Assembly (NCBI GenBank): GCA_948146395.1
Contig: OX411552.1
Span: forward strand, 15,174,957 to 15,238,956
DNA from: Fragum whitleyi
Taxonomy: Eukaryota; Mollusca; Bivalvia; Cardiida; Cardiidae
Length of the DNA: 64,000 nucleotides
Direction: 5' to 3'
The notes under the pieces were generated by a model. It was not told the origin of the DNA and did no database searches. It was given only the letters and a program-made list of their open reading frames with translations. Each line of letters opens with the position of its first letter. The first letter of the stretch is position 1. This document shows, piece after piece, positions 23,775 to 35,738 of this stretch. The position numbers were made by a program, and so were the translations under genes.

Positions 23775-25280
23775 CGTCCGAGGGCAATCTTAAAAATAGA
23801 TACCTATTTAATGATCAGTTTGTTTTCAATGTTTTACTTTTAAATTGCTGAAATTAATTCTTGTTTTTAAAAAAAATCCCCCATTTTAAACATTTCAACC
23901 ACTTTTGCACAGTAATGTTGTGCATAGCTTTTTATTTTCAATAGATAAGTAGGAAGCAGGCAGTGTAGGCTGATATCAGAGTGCAAAGATGTGCAGTCTG
24001 ATCTTAGTCTACACTGTCTGTCGAAAGTTTGTGAACGACATAATTATGACTTGAACTAGTTGAAGCAACCGTAAAAAAGAAATCCACATTCTTTTTTAAG
24101 AAATAGATCGTTTGGTATTAAAATACTCAGAAACTCCAAATTAAAAAAAGCCCCAACAATCAGTTTAGGCATTGAGGTTGTTTTTGTTTGTTTTTCTTTC
24201 TGTCTTTATTTTAAAATAGGGTCATTTGGGATAATATTCAAGAATTTTTAATCAAGTTTAGCTGTAAAACATTATAGCGTTGTTTTCCGTTCGATAACTG
24301 TTTAGTAACTTTCTGCGTAAAACATCATATGGTTTGTCGAGCAAGAAAACGACACACACAAAAAAATCATTCTACCCTAAGTGTCAAAAAGTCTAATGTT
24401 TTGATAAAGGTTGCGAAATTAAACTACCTTGACCTTTCATAATGAACAGGGGCAGAATCACGATGGTATTAAGCGATTAGATTGTTAACAAATATGCAAA
24501 TGATATTATAAATCTGAGAGCCCAGAATATTAATGAGGGAACATCGACTTAACTTTTCACACTTGAACAATACTGATGTTTCACAGGAATTAACCCTCTT
24601 TCCCTTTGTCGGCGTGGGGCTTTAACGCCATAAGAACACAGGAACGCGGGTTAGAAACAAGAAGGGTGTGAGTCTTATACGACAAGAATGGATTCAAAAA
24701 CGAATCCAACAAGAAAACACATGTATGATGTGTGATTCCGTTCATGCATCATCATTCTTGTCGCCCATTTGCGAGCGCCTCTCAGATCAGTTACAAGCTT
24801 AAGAATATGGAAGAACTGATCTGAGTCTCAACGGGGTGCAAATGTGAAAATGTTGGAAATGTCACGTACCGGTTCATTTTTTTTCTATCTTTCAATCCAT
24901 GCTTCAAACCGTAATCCCCAGGTTTTAAGCGGGTCGTTGTAAGGACTGATCAAATTAGGGAGACTAAAAGAAATTTTCTTTGTTTAGCTATGTACTGTAC
25001 CAAACTCGTTACACTAACAACTTTCCTCGAAACTGTACAAAACCGTCTGGCAAGGACAGGAGAACACCTACAACACTGGACTTGATTTTAAGACAGAACA
25101 TAGAATTTATGTCGAGACAATCGTCGCCTGCTATATCTCATTATTAAGCTCACTCTGCTCGCCTATTAAACAAAGGGAAACAATCCAAGCTAAACCCTTC
25201 GTAGTGTAGCGAATCAATTTATATTTCATTTTTTGAAATGAGACAGAGAAGTTTTCATTTTGTAATTTTTACTTTGAGCT
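23775..25280. other. No gene seen over 1.5 kb
   Basis: Motif R block at 23985-24025 and GTTGGAAATGTCACGTACCG at 24853. The segment 24660-24840 has short inverted pieces (CAGATCAGTT ... AACTGATCTG; ACAAGAATG ... CATTCTTGT). No coding signal. Confidence 0.5.
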
Positions 25281-25284
25281 GTCG

Positions 25285-25885
25285 TTACGACATATATGTT
25301 GCCAAAGACTGAAGTGGCGATAAATTCAAGTCTAAAGGTTGTGATACGTTCGGAACATCACTCGGCCATTTCCGTAAACTGCAACAGACCTCGGATGTAT
25401 GTAAGGCGGATGGGTATGTAACAAAATCGTGCGGTTGAAACAGTGTAAGAAAAACTACCAATGTAGATTTTTATCTTTTACAGTAAATAACGGCTGCAAA
25501 ATCTTAATTTTTGAGAATGACGAATCATTCTCAAACATAAAGATTTTTCAGCCGTTATTTAAGAATCTAAAGGAATTTATATAAGGATACGATGGTTTCA
25601 CGTCAGTGACTTAAACGAGTAGCGTTGGGGACGTCGAATGTTTTCACTCAAAGTTTCGAGGGCTAACGCCATTTTAACTGACGTCATCGAGTTTTTCCAA
25701 GGGTTTCCCGTAATTTTTAAAAATAGTCCGTCTATGTACATCCGAGGTTGATCGTGAGATTAGCCAAGTGGTGTTCCGAATGTGTTGTGATATATAGGGA
25801 ATTGTTGTCGTATTTTGGGCGACCTGTCTCGGGGAACAAGTCGGCGAAAACAACTTTATATCATCATTTTTGGAGTACATACAAG
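25285..25885. mobile_element. 600-bp composite fold-back element
   Basis: Outer arms: CGTTCGGAACATCACTCGGC and ACCTCGGATGTATGTAAG (25345-25405) face their imperfect inverse GCCAAGTGGTGTTCCGAATG and TACATCCGAGGT (25736-25780). At the centre are nested hairpins: AATAACGGCTGCAAAATCTT / AAGATTTTTCAGCCGTTATT around TGAGAATGA / TCATTCTCA. Single copy in the window. The 68-codon minus frame falls in one arm. Confidence 0.72.
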
Positions 25886-26344
25886 CTTCCGTAGAAAACT
25901 CTGATAAACACTTTTACATCTCAAATGGTCCTTTTCAGCAAGACCCAATCAAATTTGATTCATAGCCTTATTTATGTTGATTTTCTTTGGTACAAAAATC
26001 GAATAGCATCTGTTTTTATCAGCAATATCAAATTACTTTTTTACATCGGGTTACAAATCATTATATCGACCTAAAAACAACAATTGGGGAGATCCAAGGT
26101 TTTTGAGCGCTATTATCATGGCCTTTTGTAAGGCCGATATCTCCGCATATCTAATCAGTAAGATGATAGCGAGCTCTTCAGGTTTTGGCGATTAGATAAA
26201 AACATGAGTCTGTCCGAATGTCAACAGAATTAGAGGAGAACCTTGAAATCCCGGCTGTTTCATTTCGTTAAATTGACATAGGCAAATTTGAACAGATATA
26301 AATGGTGGGGCGTGTTCGCTTTCAACTGAGGTCGCACAAATGTT

Positions 26345-26440
26345 CGTGAATTGATTCCCCACTTTGTACGCGTGTACACGTGCAAAGCAGGGTCTCATTT
26401 ATCAAACGGTTGGCGAACGTTTCCAAAAGGAACGCAGAGA
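26345..26440. mobile_element. Family A hairpin MITE, variant
   Basis: CACGTGCAAAGCAGGGTCTC with the right arm GGCGAACGTTTCC and AACGCAGAG. The arm sequence is closer to the sub-type at 52050 than to 14270. Confidence 0.65.
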
Positions 26441-27945
26441 ATGTATAAGACAGCGTAGTGCGTCAAAAATGCATTAGCATATTGTCCACAATTCTGTTGG
26501 CCGAGTGACATTCGGGTACCGAAACTAGCAATAAAAATGTTCAAATCAGTCCCGGAACTATTATTTTATCCGCCTCTGATTGGTCATATTGCGCAATAGG
26601 ATAGCAAATAATATGCTTCCTACTTTTGAGGTGTAGGAATTGTGTTTTTTTTTCTTCTTTTCTTGACGATTGTCCTTGGTTAACTCTTCATTACAGACTA
26701 AAACATCTTGTATTCACAATAATGTAACCCTTTTATATAGCTTTGTACAATGAGTTTCACGCCAAAGACGTCTAAAAGAGGAAAGCAGTGTAAGAGCATT
26801 CAAGATTTCTTACACATAAAATGGTACCTTCCAACCTTATATAATTTTCGTCTACTTAATAATTCCGCCCTCTCCAAGTTTTCATCCAAAGCGTATTAGA
26901 GTTCCGAGGATGCCTAACGGATGGATTGGGGATAAAGTGGAAGTATAAAGGATGCGGATATCGGATACGTAGCGTTTGTCTGCCGTATTTTTCGTATTTA
27001 CATCGTATATAGAGGAAGGCGTATCCGCTCTAAAAGTTTTGTGCAGCTAAAGCTTTTCTGCGCGGATGAAATCACAAAAAGCGGACGCTCGACGAGACGA
27101 GCGTATGTAACGCGTATGTACAGGGTAAAACAGATGGAAAGCGTCTGTTCAACAAATGTAAAGATTTTCATACGTTATTCACCCCCAATGCATTCGTAAG
27201 TGCACTGTGGCATGTTATCATATTATAACGTGCACACTTTTTTATTTGATTGGTTTCGTTTTATGCAACGTTATTCTTCGCTGGATCGTTGATGTTTGTG
27301 ATGTCACATAAACCCACGTGCGAAATGACTCACTTTCATGGCTGCGCCCGTTTTATTCCAAATGTCTTTTGCCTTGAATCGCCGAGGGTTCCCGGTTGTT
27401 GTTTTAAGATACCGTAAATTGAGAATAATGTATGTTATAGGTTGGTACATTTTCACCAAATGAAAACGGCACAAAAATGAAATCTCAAAGTTTTCTTCGT
27501 GTTTTATCGGGTCTATTGTCTCAAATTTGGTTCAAGTTTACGACAAGGACGGAATAAATTTTCCAGTCAATCACTTCAATCGCATAATAAAAGCATTTGT
27601 TAGTGGTATGATCGATCGGTGTGGTCTATTTTTTAGTAAAATGTGTGCAAAGAGATTGTTTTGTTTACCTTTTTTTGGTACTTTGTTTTGATAACGTTTA
27701 TTTCCTTGGCTCCTAATTGGAAGTATCAATGCCTCCTTTTTGCACTGTTCTCCAAACAGAGATGAAGCCCAAGATTACAGGGCGTCAAATGGAATTGAGA
27801 TAACGATGCGAAGTGGCACTGCGCATTCATTGCTTTGGTAGAATCCCTAAATGATGTATATGGAGGAAATAGGGCTCGAATGGCATGTAAGCTTGAGCGC
27901 AGGGTTGTCTTCGATGACTAGTGTTTTGTTGGACTTTCAGTTTCA
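26441..27945. other. No gene seen over 1.5 kb
   Basis: Bases 26885-27180 are GC-richer, with many CG dinucleotides (GCGGACGCTCGACGAGACGA). They could be an uncharacterised element or regulatory DNA. No exon recognised. Confidence 0.45.
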
Positions 27946-28062
27946 GTCCTGCGTTCAAGATGCAAAACGTTTGCAAATGTTAAAAATTATACCACGCTTT
28001 GCACGTAGGAACCCGTGCAAAATTGGTTACAATTTCTTAAGCGTTTCGCAAACCGTTTTTAT
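27946..28062. mobile_element. Family A hairpin MITE, diverged
   Basis: TCCTGCGTTCAAGATGCAAA at the left, CACGCTTTGCACG at the loop. The right arm is degraded (GCGTTTCGCAAACCGTTTTT). Confidence 0.7.
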
Positions 28063-28415
28063 GCCAATTGTTTCACAATCCGATTCTGTCGCATATATTA
28101 TTATATAATGATATATATATGTGACAAAAATTGTATTATGAAACAATTGCATGCACCATGTAGTTATTCTTCCATGTAGAGTCCTCAGCTGGGTGTCACG
28201 TGACTTAGTGATAACTGCCGATAAGATAAATCTAGGATAACATCCTGTGATATGAAATCCATTATCGAATAGTTGAACTGATAACCAATCATTATCGAAT
28301 ACAATGTCCTTAAACCGGAAAAAAGGAAATGATCATGGATGACTTTAAAAAGTATTTCGACATGTCTAGACCTTGATAAACGACAAGCACGAAAGTATCT
28401 GGCCATTACTTTTTT
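28063..28415. other. GATA/TTATC-rich stretch, no gene
   Basis: GTGATAACTGCCGATAAGAT, CTAGGATAACATCC and two ATTATCGAATA blocks at 28208-28302. Possible GATA-factor sites; no coding signal. Confidence 0.3.
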
Positions 28416-28417
28416 TA

Positions 28418-28825
28418 GTTCTCGGTTCTCGGGAGCCGGCCCAATTTTTTCTCAAAAATTGGAATAAAAATAAGATGACCTTCTATCAATTTTATTTTCT
28501 TTATCACCTCCTATGGAATGCTTTTGTCTAATATAGATATGGGTATTTCTTAACATTTTATAAAGAAACAAATCCCCAAAAGGGAATTTGGTTCTTTAAA
28601 AAATATTTAAGTAATCCTTAAGAACTTGTTTATTGACTTTTATGGGTGCACCAACAGTTTTAACTAGACAGTTATGTTGCTGAAAGAATAATCTAAGAAG
28701 ATATTTTATTCCGATCTAATTCAAAAATAAAAAAAAATAGCATAGATTTTTCTAGTTTAACTTTTTCATTTCATTACCTCCTCCGAACCTTTGGCTTGTT
28801 AAATATGTCCCGAGAACCAGAAAAT
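28418..28825. mobile_element. Possible TIR element, single copy
   Basis: GGTTCTCGGGA at 28422 and TCCCGAGAACC at 28809 are perfect inverse ends about 400 bp apart, followed on each side by A/T-rich sequence. No second copy in the window. Non-coding. Confidence 0.55.
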
Positions 28826-28849
28826 AAAAAAGTGTTGGCCTCAAGGACA

Positions 28850-28905
28850 TTTGAGCCTGTGCGTGGCATTTCCAACAATTTCATATGTGGTATTTGGCAC
28901 AAACA
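28850..28905 (-). repeat. Motif R partner block (minus)
   Basis: GAGCCTGTGCGTGGCATTTC then CAACAATTTCAT is the reverse of TTGGAAATGTCACGCACA-type blocks found at 62, 7294, 24853 and 29376. A further minus copy is at 39298-39330. Confidence 0.55.
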
Positions 28906-28973
28906 TGCGAAATCCTAGACAAGCACGCCTTGCAATAGGAATAATAACTGATCCCATAAAGAGGTGGTAAGAC

Positions 28974-29294
28974 ATTTTATCTTATAACTATACAAATATC
29001 CGTATGATAACATCCCGTATGATATTTTTTATGATATCACATAATTATTTTTTAGAATAATGATATCATACATTTATTTTAGAAACTTGCATTTCAGTTA
29101 GAAACATCGACGAAAACAAGACAAAAAGAGATTATAAGATAAATATAATACGTACTTAGTGTATTGTATGAAAAAATATCAAACTCGGTTGTGAGAATTG
29201 ATAATTGTCTCGGCAGAGCCTCGACAATGATCAATTCTCCCAACCTCGTTAGATTTTTTTTTCATATAATACACTAAGTACGTATTATATATAT
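28974..29294 (+). mobile_element. Family G MITE
   Basis: ATTTTATCTTATAACTATAC to AGTACGTATTATAT. Colinear with 16251-16570, with the same CTCGGCAGAGCCTCGACAAT palindrome. Confidence 0.83.
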
Positions 29295-29960
29295 ATATAT
29301 CTACAGAGTGTTAAATGAAGAATCTGGTCAGGCTGTGTGGATGCACACGCTGGCTAGAGTCTTTGTTTTGAAATTGTTGGAAATGTCACGCGCAAGCTCG
29401 TTTGTTATGCATGTACATTCTTACGTTTTGTTTTCTATCAAGATCGGGCGTTCTGATTGGCTCAAAAGTTTGTTCTTACACCTGCATAAAACTTGTTTAT
29501 CGATTGCGAAATAGGGTAGAACTTTATTATTCCGAGAAAATCTATACCGTCAATGTAATTCTAAAAGCATGACCAAAGCTGTTTGTATTTTTACGAGATC
29601 GAAAAACTTTATCAGGTTATGGAATTTCAACGATGACATGCAACTAGTTTCAGAAGCATTTAAAATAATCTGCTCTAAGAAACTGTGTTCTGACATGACG
29701 AAGTAAAGCTTTACTCTCTATCATATATCAAGGTTGATTACACATTGTTGGTTTATCAGCTCGAGTTATTGTTCCAGTCTAAGCGATCATTCTCATAAAA
29801 AAGAATAACAATCAATAACTAGTCCACCTTTGTTAAGTTTCTGAAGATTTTGGTCTGCAACAAAACTGAAAAATATGATACGGTTCGGAGTCCGATTGAT
29901 GAAAAATTCTCAAGAAGATGAACAAATCAAAATAAGACTTACAGACTTTGATGACGTAAT
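29295..29960. other. No gene seen; motif R block at start
   Basis: GGTCAGGCTGTGTGGATGCA (29326) and TTGGAAATGTCACGCGCAAG (29378) are a motif R copy. The 68-codon frame at 29308 is built on it. Confidence 0.5.
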
Positions 29961-30051
29961 TAGGAAAGTGGACCCGTAATAGTGCCGCAACGTTTCGGAA
30001 GTCATGAACTCGAACAGTGTCAACCGAGGTTTCCAAATAATTTCATAAGGA
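29961..30051. mobile_element. Family C MITE, left half only
   Basis: GTGGACCCGTAATAGTGCCG and CAACCGAGGTTTCC are present, but the matching right arm and the closing TTAA are missing. Confidence 0.72.
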
Positions 30052-30124
30052 GTGAGTATTTCCGTTATTTCATTGTCGCTACCGTAGCATATGTGCATGT
30101 GAGCGACGGTTAGTTGTTACGAGG

Positions 30125-30320
30125 GATAGTGCAAGGATGCATGACGAAACTACTGCTGAGAACCGCCATGGTGCATTAACGTACTCGGTGTAAAGCACCG
30201 TCTCATTGGACATCGGTTTAACGTCTCATCCGAAAGACGTTTAATTTTTTTGTGTGTGTGTGCCAGCCCGGGATTGGAAACCACGCGGTCAACATTCAAT
30301 TGTTTGTAAGAATTAAAACT
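30125..30320 (-). mobile_element. SINE-like repeat with conserved core
   Basis: On the minus strand GGTTTCCAATCCCGGGC resembles a B box. ACATCGGTTTAACGTCTCAT and CCGAAAGACG on the plus strand recall a core I associate with SINE-like repeats of marine animals. One copy here; assignment from memory. Confidence 0.5.
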
Positions 30321-30405
30321 TAAATAATCCTCGATTATGGAAAAGAAGTTTATTAGAAAAACAACATTATATCTTGCACAATGACGAGTACCAGTTTGCA
30401 TAGGA

Positions 30406-30437
30406 CTTTTTTTTTTTTGGGGGGGGGGGGGGGGGGG
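30406..30437. repeat. Poly-T/poly-G homopolymer junction
   Basis: About 13 T followed by about 19 G. Length is uncertain in such tracts. Confidence 0.9.
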
Positions 30438-30740
30438 TTCTTAGCGATTATAGCTTTATAGCTATAATTTTCTATGAGTATTGTCCCAAAACACGTAATC
30501 TTTTCTATCGTAGGGTAGATGAAGTCTGTCTCCCATTAACTTTTGCCACAAAGCACAAGGAAGATTTTTTGATACAAAATAATCATATCTTAATTTTTTA
30601 TTGTAATTTTTTGTTCTTAAATGCGTGTTGAAACAAGGCGAACATCTATAAAAGTACAAAAACGAGGAAATTAAAGTTTATCGTTACTATCTGCATCACT
30701 ATCTATATCTTTACAAAGTCATGTAACCTTCCTTTATAAA

Positions 30741-30959
30741 TGGCCGACGGCGGCACTCATTCATTCGGACTATCTGTCTCTCACCAATGGGTTGAAAACC
30801 GTAGATCTATGTGAGATAGCAACTGGAGGCTAGGAAAGGATGTGATGGTATTACTGGTGGGAGAAAAACAAGGAATCGATTGCTACGTGCTCCTGCCGCC
30901 GCGATATAACTGAAAAATTGTTAGAGCTCCTTAAAAATCCATTCAATCAATCAATCAAA
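30741..30959 (+). mobile_element. SINE body with (ATCA)n tail
   Basis: GACGGCGGCACTCATTCATT, CTATGTGAGATAGCAACTGG, CCGCCGCGATATAACTGAAA, then ATTCAATCAATCAATCAAAT. Same family as 45230 (+) and 13988 (-). Confidence 0.8.
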
Positions 30960-31164
30960 TTATAGATGGAAGAGATATAAATACTGTGTCAAAATAGGTT
31001 TTTACTTATGAGATGACGAGAAATCTTGAATGTTTTCATTGATTTATGATCTTAAAAAATATCATAGTTTTGAAGGCGGGGTTTGTGGTTCGGTATTTTT
31101 ATAACTAAGCAAAATCGACAACCAAAACTGTTCTTTTTCGGGTATTTAAGAATGAACTATTTAC

Positions 31165-32080
31165 AAGTCCGACAAACATAACAGTACAAATCTGAAAAAT
31201 GCATTTAGAAGAGTGACGGGAATTCGTCACTTCCTAATGGCTATTTTTAGATTTGTTAAGGTTTACCATTAAAAGTCGTGGGAAATTGGTGATTTGAAAA
31301 CGTTTTAAATGGTTTGAGTTAGTGTTTGGAATGAATATGAGCGCTGAACGAGCGATTAAGAATGGTTTTTAATGAGATGAATGTCAATCTCACGATTTTT
31401 TTTACATGTTTGACATTATTTTGGCCGGTTAAAAGTCAATTTCTGGTGGCTTACCGTCACGATTCACTTTGACGTCACATTTATTTCCCTATGACGACCG
31501 AACGTTATAAGCTATTATTACAAAACAAATCTGTAAATAGCAACAGGGAGGGTGACGGAAATTCGTCACTCTGGCAGTGACTATTTATAGATTTGTTAAG
31601 ATTAACCATCAAAAGTCTTGGAATATTGAGAAATATGGATATTTTATAAAAACCATGAAATAGTTTTGGTCTTGAGAAAGATGTATATTGAATATGATTA
31701 TGTGGTGGCTCACTGTCACAATTCACTTTGACGGCACATTTTTTCTCTCTATGACGGCTGAACGTCATTAGCTATTATTACAAAACAGATCTATAAAAAG
31801 CCACAGGGAGGGTGACGGAAATTCATCACTTTGGCAGTGACTATTTATAGATTTGTCATGGTTTACCATCAAAAGTCGTTGGAATGTTGAAAATTATGGA
31901 TACTTTATAAAACCGTGAAACAGTTTTGGTCTTCATAGATGTATATTGAATATGATAATTTTCTGGTCGGTTAAAGGTCAAGATCTGGTGGCTCACCGTC
32001 ACAAATAACTTTGACGGCACATTTTTTCTCTCTATGACGACTGAACGTTATAAGCTATTATTACAAAAAAAAAAAAAAAA
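31165..32080. repeat. Tandem array, units of about 260-282 bp
   Basis: GCTATTATTACAAAA occurs at 31511, 31771 and 32053. GGGTGACGGAAATTCGTCAC, AGATTTGTTAAGGTTTACCA and TCACTTTGACGGCACATTTT recur once per unit. About three units, the first diverged and interrupted by a J fragment. Confidence 0.85.
31290..31400. mobile_element. Family J fragment inside the tandem array
   Basis: GTTTGAGTTAGTGTTTGGAA, GAGCGCTGAACGAGCG and GATGAATGTCAATCTCACGA match the 3' half of family J. Confidence 0.65.
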
Positions 32081-32132
32081 TAAAAAAAAACAAATTAAAA
32101 AATAGTTTTAAGGAAAGCGACGGAAATCTGGA

Positions 32133-32362
32133 TTGAATGTCAATTTCAGGATGTGATTAACTGTAAGAACAAAATTATTATCTCACTTTACGTACTTTAT
32201 TTTTTCATAAGTATTCAAGGACACCAGCAAATGAAATCGTAAAATGAGTTGATCGATTTGATTTAAGTTGTTGATCATATAAACGATTTCGAGCGTTTTT
32301 GATTGTGAGTAACCCGAATGGATGATTGGAGCGCTGAGTGAGCGATCTAGAATGGTAGAATT
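32133..32362. mobile_element. Family J fragments
   Basis: GAATGTCAATTTCAGGATGT followed by TTAACTGTAAG, and further on GATTGGAGCGCTGAGTGAGC. Two rearranged pieces of family J. Confidence 0.6.
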
Positions 32363-32528
32363 TACGACGTTATCCACTTTTATCAACTTTTTAAACATAC
32401 CTATACATGTAATTGTTCCATACTGCTTAAAAAAATGAATGAAACATGCGCATCCATATTGAGAAATTTTGTGAGCTCAAAATATTTTATACGTCTATAG
32501 AAAATCTTTTACCTGTATTCGTTTTTTT

Positions 32529-33149
32529 ATACGCCGCCGGAGGCAGACGTATATTGGCGTCATCTTCTCCGTCCGTCCGTCCGTCCGTCCATCCGTCCGT
32601 CCTTCCGTACGTCCGTCCACTTTCTTGTCAACGCAACTCCTCCTAAGTTTCTGGCTGGATCTTCTTGAAACTTGGTCAATGTTATAATCTCAATTGGTAG
32701 ATGTGCATGAAGGAAGGATTTTATGGTTCGTTGATTTTTTCCTGAGTTATGCCCCTTAAAAACTTAGTCTCTGGTCCACTTTCTTGTCAACGCAACTCCT
32801 CCTAAGTTTCTGGTTGGATCTTCTTGAAACTTGGTCAATGTTAACGCCTCAATTGGTAGATGTGCATGAAGGAAGGATTTTATGGTTCGTTGATTTTTGC
32901 CTGAGTAATGCCCCTTAAAAACTTAGTCTCTGGGACTTATTGCCTCAGTTATGCCCCCTTAAAATTTAGTCTCTCGGGCTTATTGAAATTGCAGCCTTGT
33001 GAAGGTAACTCCTCCTAACTTTTTGTCTTGATTTAAATGAAACTTGGTCATTTTGAATTTGGTTCTGTCAAAATAAGTAGTGTCTACAATTATTTTCGTG
33101 AAACAGCAGCAAAGTGGCGGCGTATTTTGTGACGATGGCACTCTTGTTA
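32529..33149. mobile_element. Family K element with internal tandem units
   Basis: ATACGCCGCCGGAGGC at the left and GGCGGCGTATTTTG at the right are inverted. Next comes CCGTCCGTCCG, then two units 160 bp apart starting CTTTCTTGTCAACGCAACTC and CTCCTAAGTTTCTGG. No coding frame. A non-autonomous element. Confidence 0.75.
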
Positions 33150-33189
33150 AAACTTTGAATTAGATATACTTTGTGCAGAGATACAGATA

Positions 33190-33350
33190 ATAGGGGGGGG
33201 GGGGAGTGTAGAGCCAGTCTTTATTCTCAATGTAACTCTATGTAGTTGGTACTCATTAATGAGTACCAACAACATAGGATTCGGGCAATAATTATTGAAA
33301 TACTCTGATCTAGATACAAAATACCCCCTCTATCTGGGGCCGCGGTTATA
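33190..33350. repeat. Family V repeat with hairpin
   Basis: GTTGGTACTCATTAATGAGT then ACCAAC is a near-perfect hairpin, followed by ATTATTGAAATACTCTGATC and AATACCCCCTCTATCTGGGG. Matches 50650-50825. Confidence 0.65.
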
Positions 33351-33354
33351 AAAC

Positions 33355-33590
33355 ATTTTATCAGGCTCAACTAAGACTTTTCTCAAATTCGAATTTAAAT
33401 AAATGTAAAAAATAAAATATAATATTTATGAGTTGTTATTTATAACAACTTATTAAAAATTTTTTTTTTTTAATTTTCATACATTTATATTACTATTACA
33501 AGAGAATTACTGATTTAATTTCAAAATCAATTTTGAGAAAATTTTGAATTGAAAACGAGAAAAGTTTATAACCTTGGGCCCTGAAGCTCG
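33355..33590. repeat. Family W fold-back
   Basis: AAATAAATGTAAAAAATAAA then GAGTTGTTATTTATAACAAC forms a hairpin. Related to 42425-42590 (TAATAAGTTGTTTTAAAAAA, CAACTTATTAATAC). Confidence 0.55.
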
Positions 33591-35140
33591 GCGTTATGTA
33601 AGAAAAGTAAAAAAAAAGGAATAAACTTGAAATCGAATTCTGAGACTGATATTCAAACATTTGTTACTTTGTCACTTTTAAATGGTCAGAAATGCGATTG
33701 TTAGCTTGTTTTAGTATTTTTTTAGTTCTTTATATAACAAATATGGTTCCATTTACCTTGACATCTCAGCACCGAGTTTTTCAATACCCAACGCAATGTC
33801 AAACAATACTGTTGAAATATATACCTTAGTGATATGTGCGGTAATAGAGAACAATTCGCGTGTAATTTTCTTTTCTTATTTTCACTTTAACTGATAATCT
33901 AACAAGATAACGTTTTCTTCTCTGGGTCGTGGTTCTTCGAGCTTCAAGACTTAAGACAACAAAATATTAAAGTGTTCCCCTTTAAAAAGCCTAAATTTGA
34001 TCTATAGAAATAAGGAAATATATTGGAGCCGACGAAATTTTGGAGAAGAAAATTTCATCTTCTCTCTTATTGTTTTCATAACACAGTTGGTTAGACGCTA
34101 AAAACTAGCATTAATGCAAGACAAGAGACAAATGAATGTTTTTTCTATAGAATTTTTTTTCAGTTTTCCACTTTCCACTGTTTCTCATTACTTCGCTCTA
34201 AACCGAGTTAGCTCGTATTAGCTATATTTGCAGTGTATCGTGAAAATACAGAGCAATTTGGCGTTTCTTGCTTTCAATGGAAGCAAAGAAAAATTCTTTT
34301 TTCACATATGAATTGTTAAGAATAGTTTTTAACAAAAAACAAAAAAACGTTGAAAATAATCTTAAAATTGAGCCCGGTCAATTTAAGTAGAGATACGTAC
34401 GTGCATTGTTAATAGCATGCAAAGTTGACATTTCAAGGCCGTAAGCCATATCTGTATTCGTAATCTCTTGGCTATATGAAGCCGGAACGTTAATGAGGCG
34501 ATATCGGTGATCCTCGGAAGATATCGCCCATCGTTCGTTCAGTATCGAGTTATCTTATCGTGATATCTACCCAGTATTTGTTATCTCCCTTTTCTATCGT
34601 ATGAAAAAAGCGAGTTTGGTGCAGAAATGGATTACATTTCCATGGAAACGAGATTATCGAGTGATTGATAAGGAAATTACAAGTAACGGCATTTTTTGAA
34701 TACTTAAAAAACTCATTTTGAAATCCCGACGGAACGTTGTCGACTGCATATTTATTGATTCGTAGATATTGCCTTGCTTGAATACATTGAGATTCCGTGC
34801 TTATGCTATGCATTATCGAAAGTTTTACGATTTATTCCTGAGAATTGAAATACTGCTATGTAATATTTTGGAAAAAAGCTCGTCCTTTTGTGACTTTGAA
34901 TAAAAATGCCACAGCAAGCGTACAGTGCCTAATTAGAATCGAATTTTAAACATATTCCCTCTTACGACGATAATTGTATGAAAACTACAATTTATCGATG
35001 AAAGGAATAAAAGTAACCTCGCGAACAATTCTACCAACGAAATTTCTGTTTCGATATCAGAATATATGGAACTGACTTCGAAGTTATTTTCTCGTCAAAA
35101 CAAAATTTCGGTACAAACTTTTTTACGAGATACCTCTAGT
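33591..35140. other. No gene seen over 1.5 kb
   Basis: AT-rich. GATATCG motifs cluster at 34498-34570. An 87-codon minus frame at 34550-34813 has no recognised domain. Confidence 0.5.
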
Positions 35141-35142
35141 TT

Positions 35143-35461
35143 ACTTAAGCTAGTTGGCCCGTAATGGTTCCGCAGCGTTTCGGAACTCATGGTACTTCCC
35201 AATGTTGACTGCGGTTTTCTAATGAAACTAAGGGAACCTCGGTTTTAACAAACTTTGTAAGTTAAGGTAGTTGATCCGTAATAGTTCTATAACGTTTCAG
35301 GAGTTTGACAGTGTTAACCGAGGTTTCCTAATGATTTTCATTAGGAAACCTCGGTAAACATTGTGAAAGAACATGTCGTCCGAAATGTTACGGAACTATT
35401 ACGGTCCCACTACCCTTTATTAGTTCCGAAACGTTACGGAATTATTTTGGACCCACTACCC
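35143..35461. mobile_element. Family C MITE interrupted by another family C copy
   Basis: The outer copy has its left part at 35143-35261 (TTAAGCTAGTTGGCCCGTAA, GGTTCCGCAGCGTTTCGGAA) and its right end at about 35420-35461 (TTCCGAAACGTTACGGAATT, TTTGGACCCACTACCC). The full copy 35262-35419 sits between them. Confidence 0.75.
35262..35419. mobile_element. Family C TTAA fold-back MITE (inner copy)
   Basis: TTAAGGTAGTTGATCCGTAA to CGGTCCCACTACCCTTTA, with central arms GAGGTTTCCTAATGATTTTC / ATTAGGAAACCTCGG. The right TTAA has changed to TTTA. Confidence 0.8.
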
Positions 35462-35645
35462 AAAGAGACGGTTACCAGTATAGGAATAAAGCTCAATCGA
35501 ATAAAAAAAATGATTCTCTTCATCTTTTAAAATTCCATGCATTGACAAAATGAAGATTTAAAAACATTTGTAACTGGTGTAAAATAGTGTGTGGATAGAA
35601 AAGGGTAATTTCGCTATATATATATTCATTTGAAAAACATTCTAA

Positions 35646-35646
35646 A

Positions 35647-35738
<92 letters not shown>

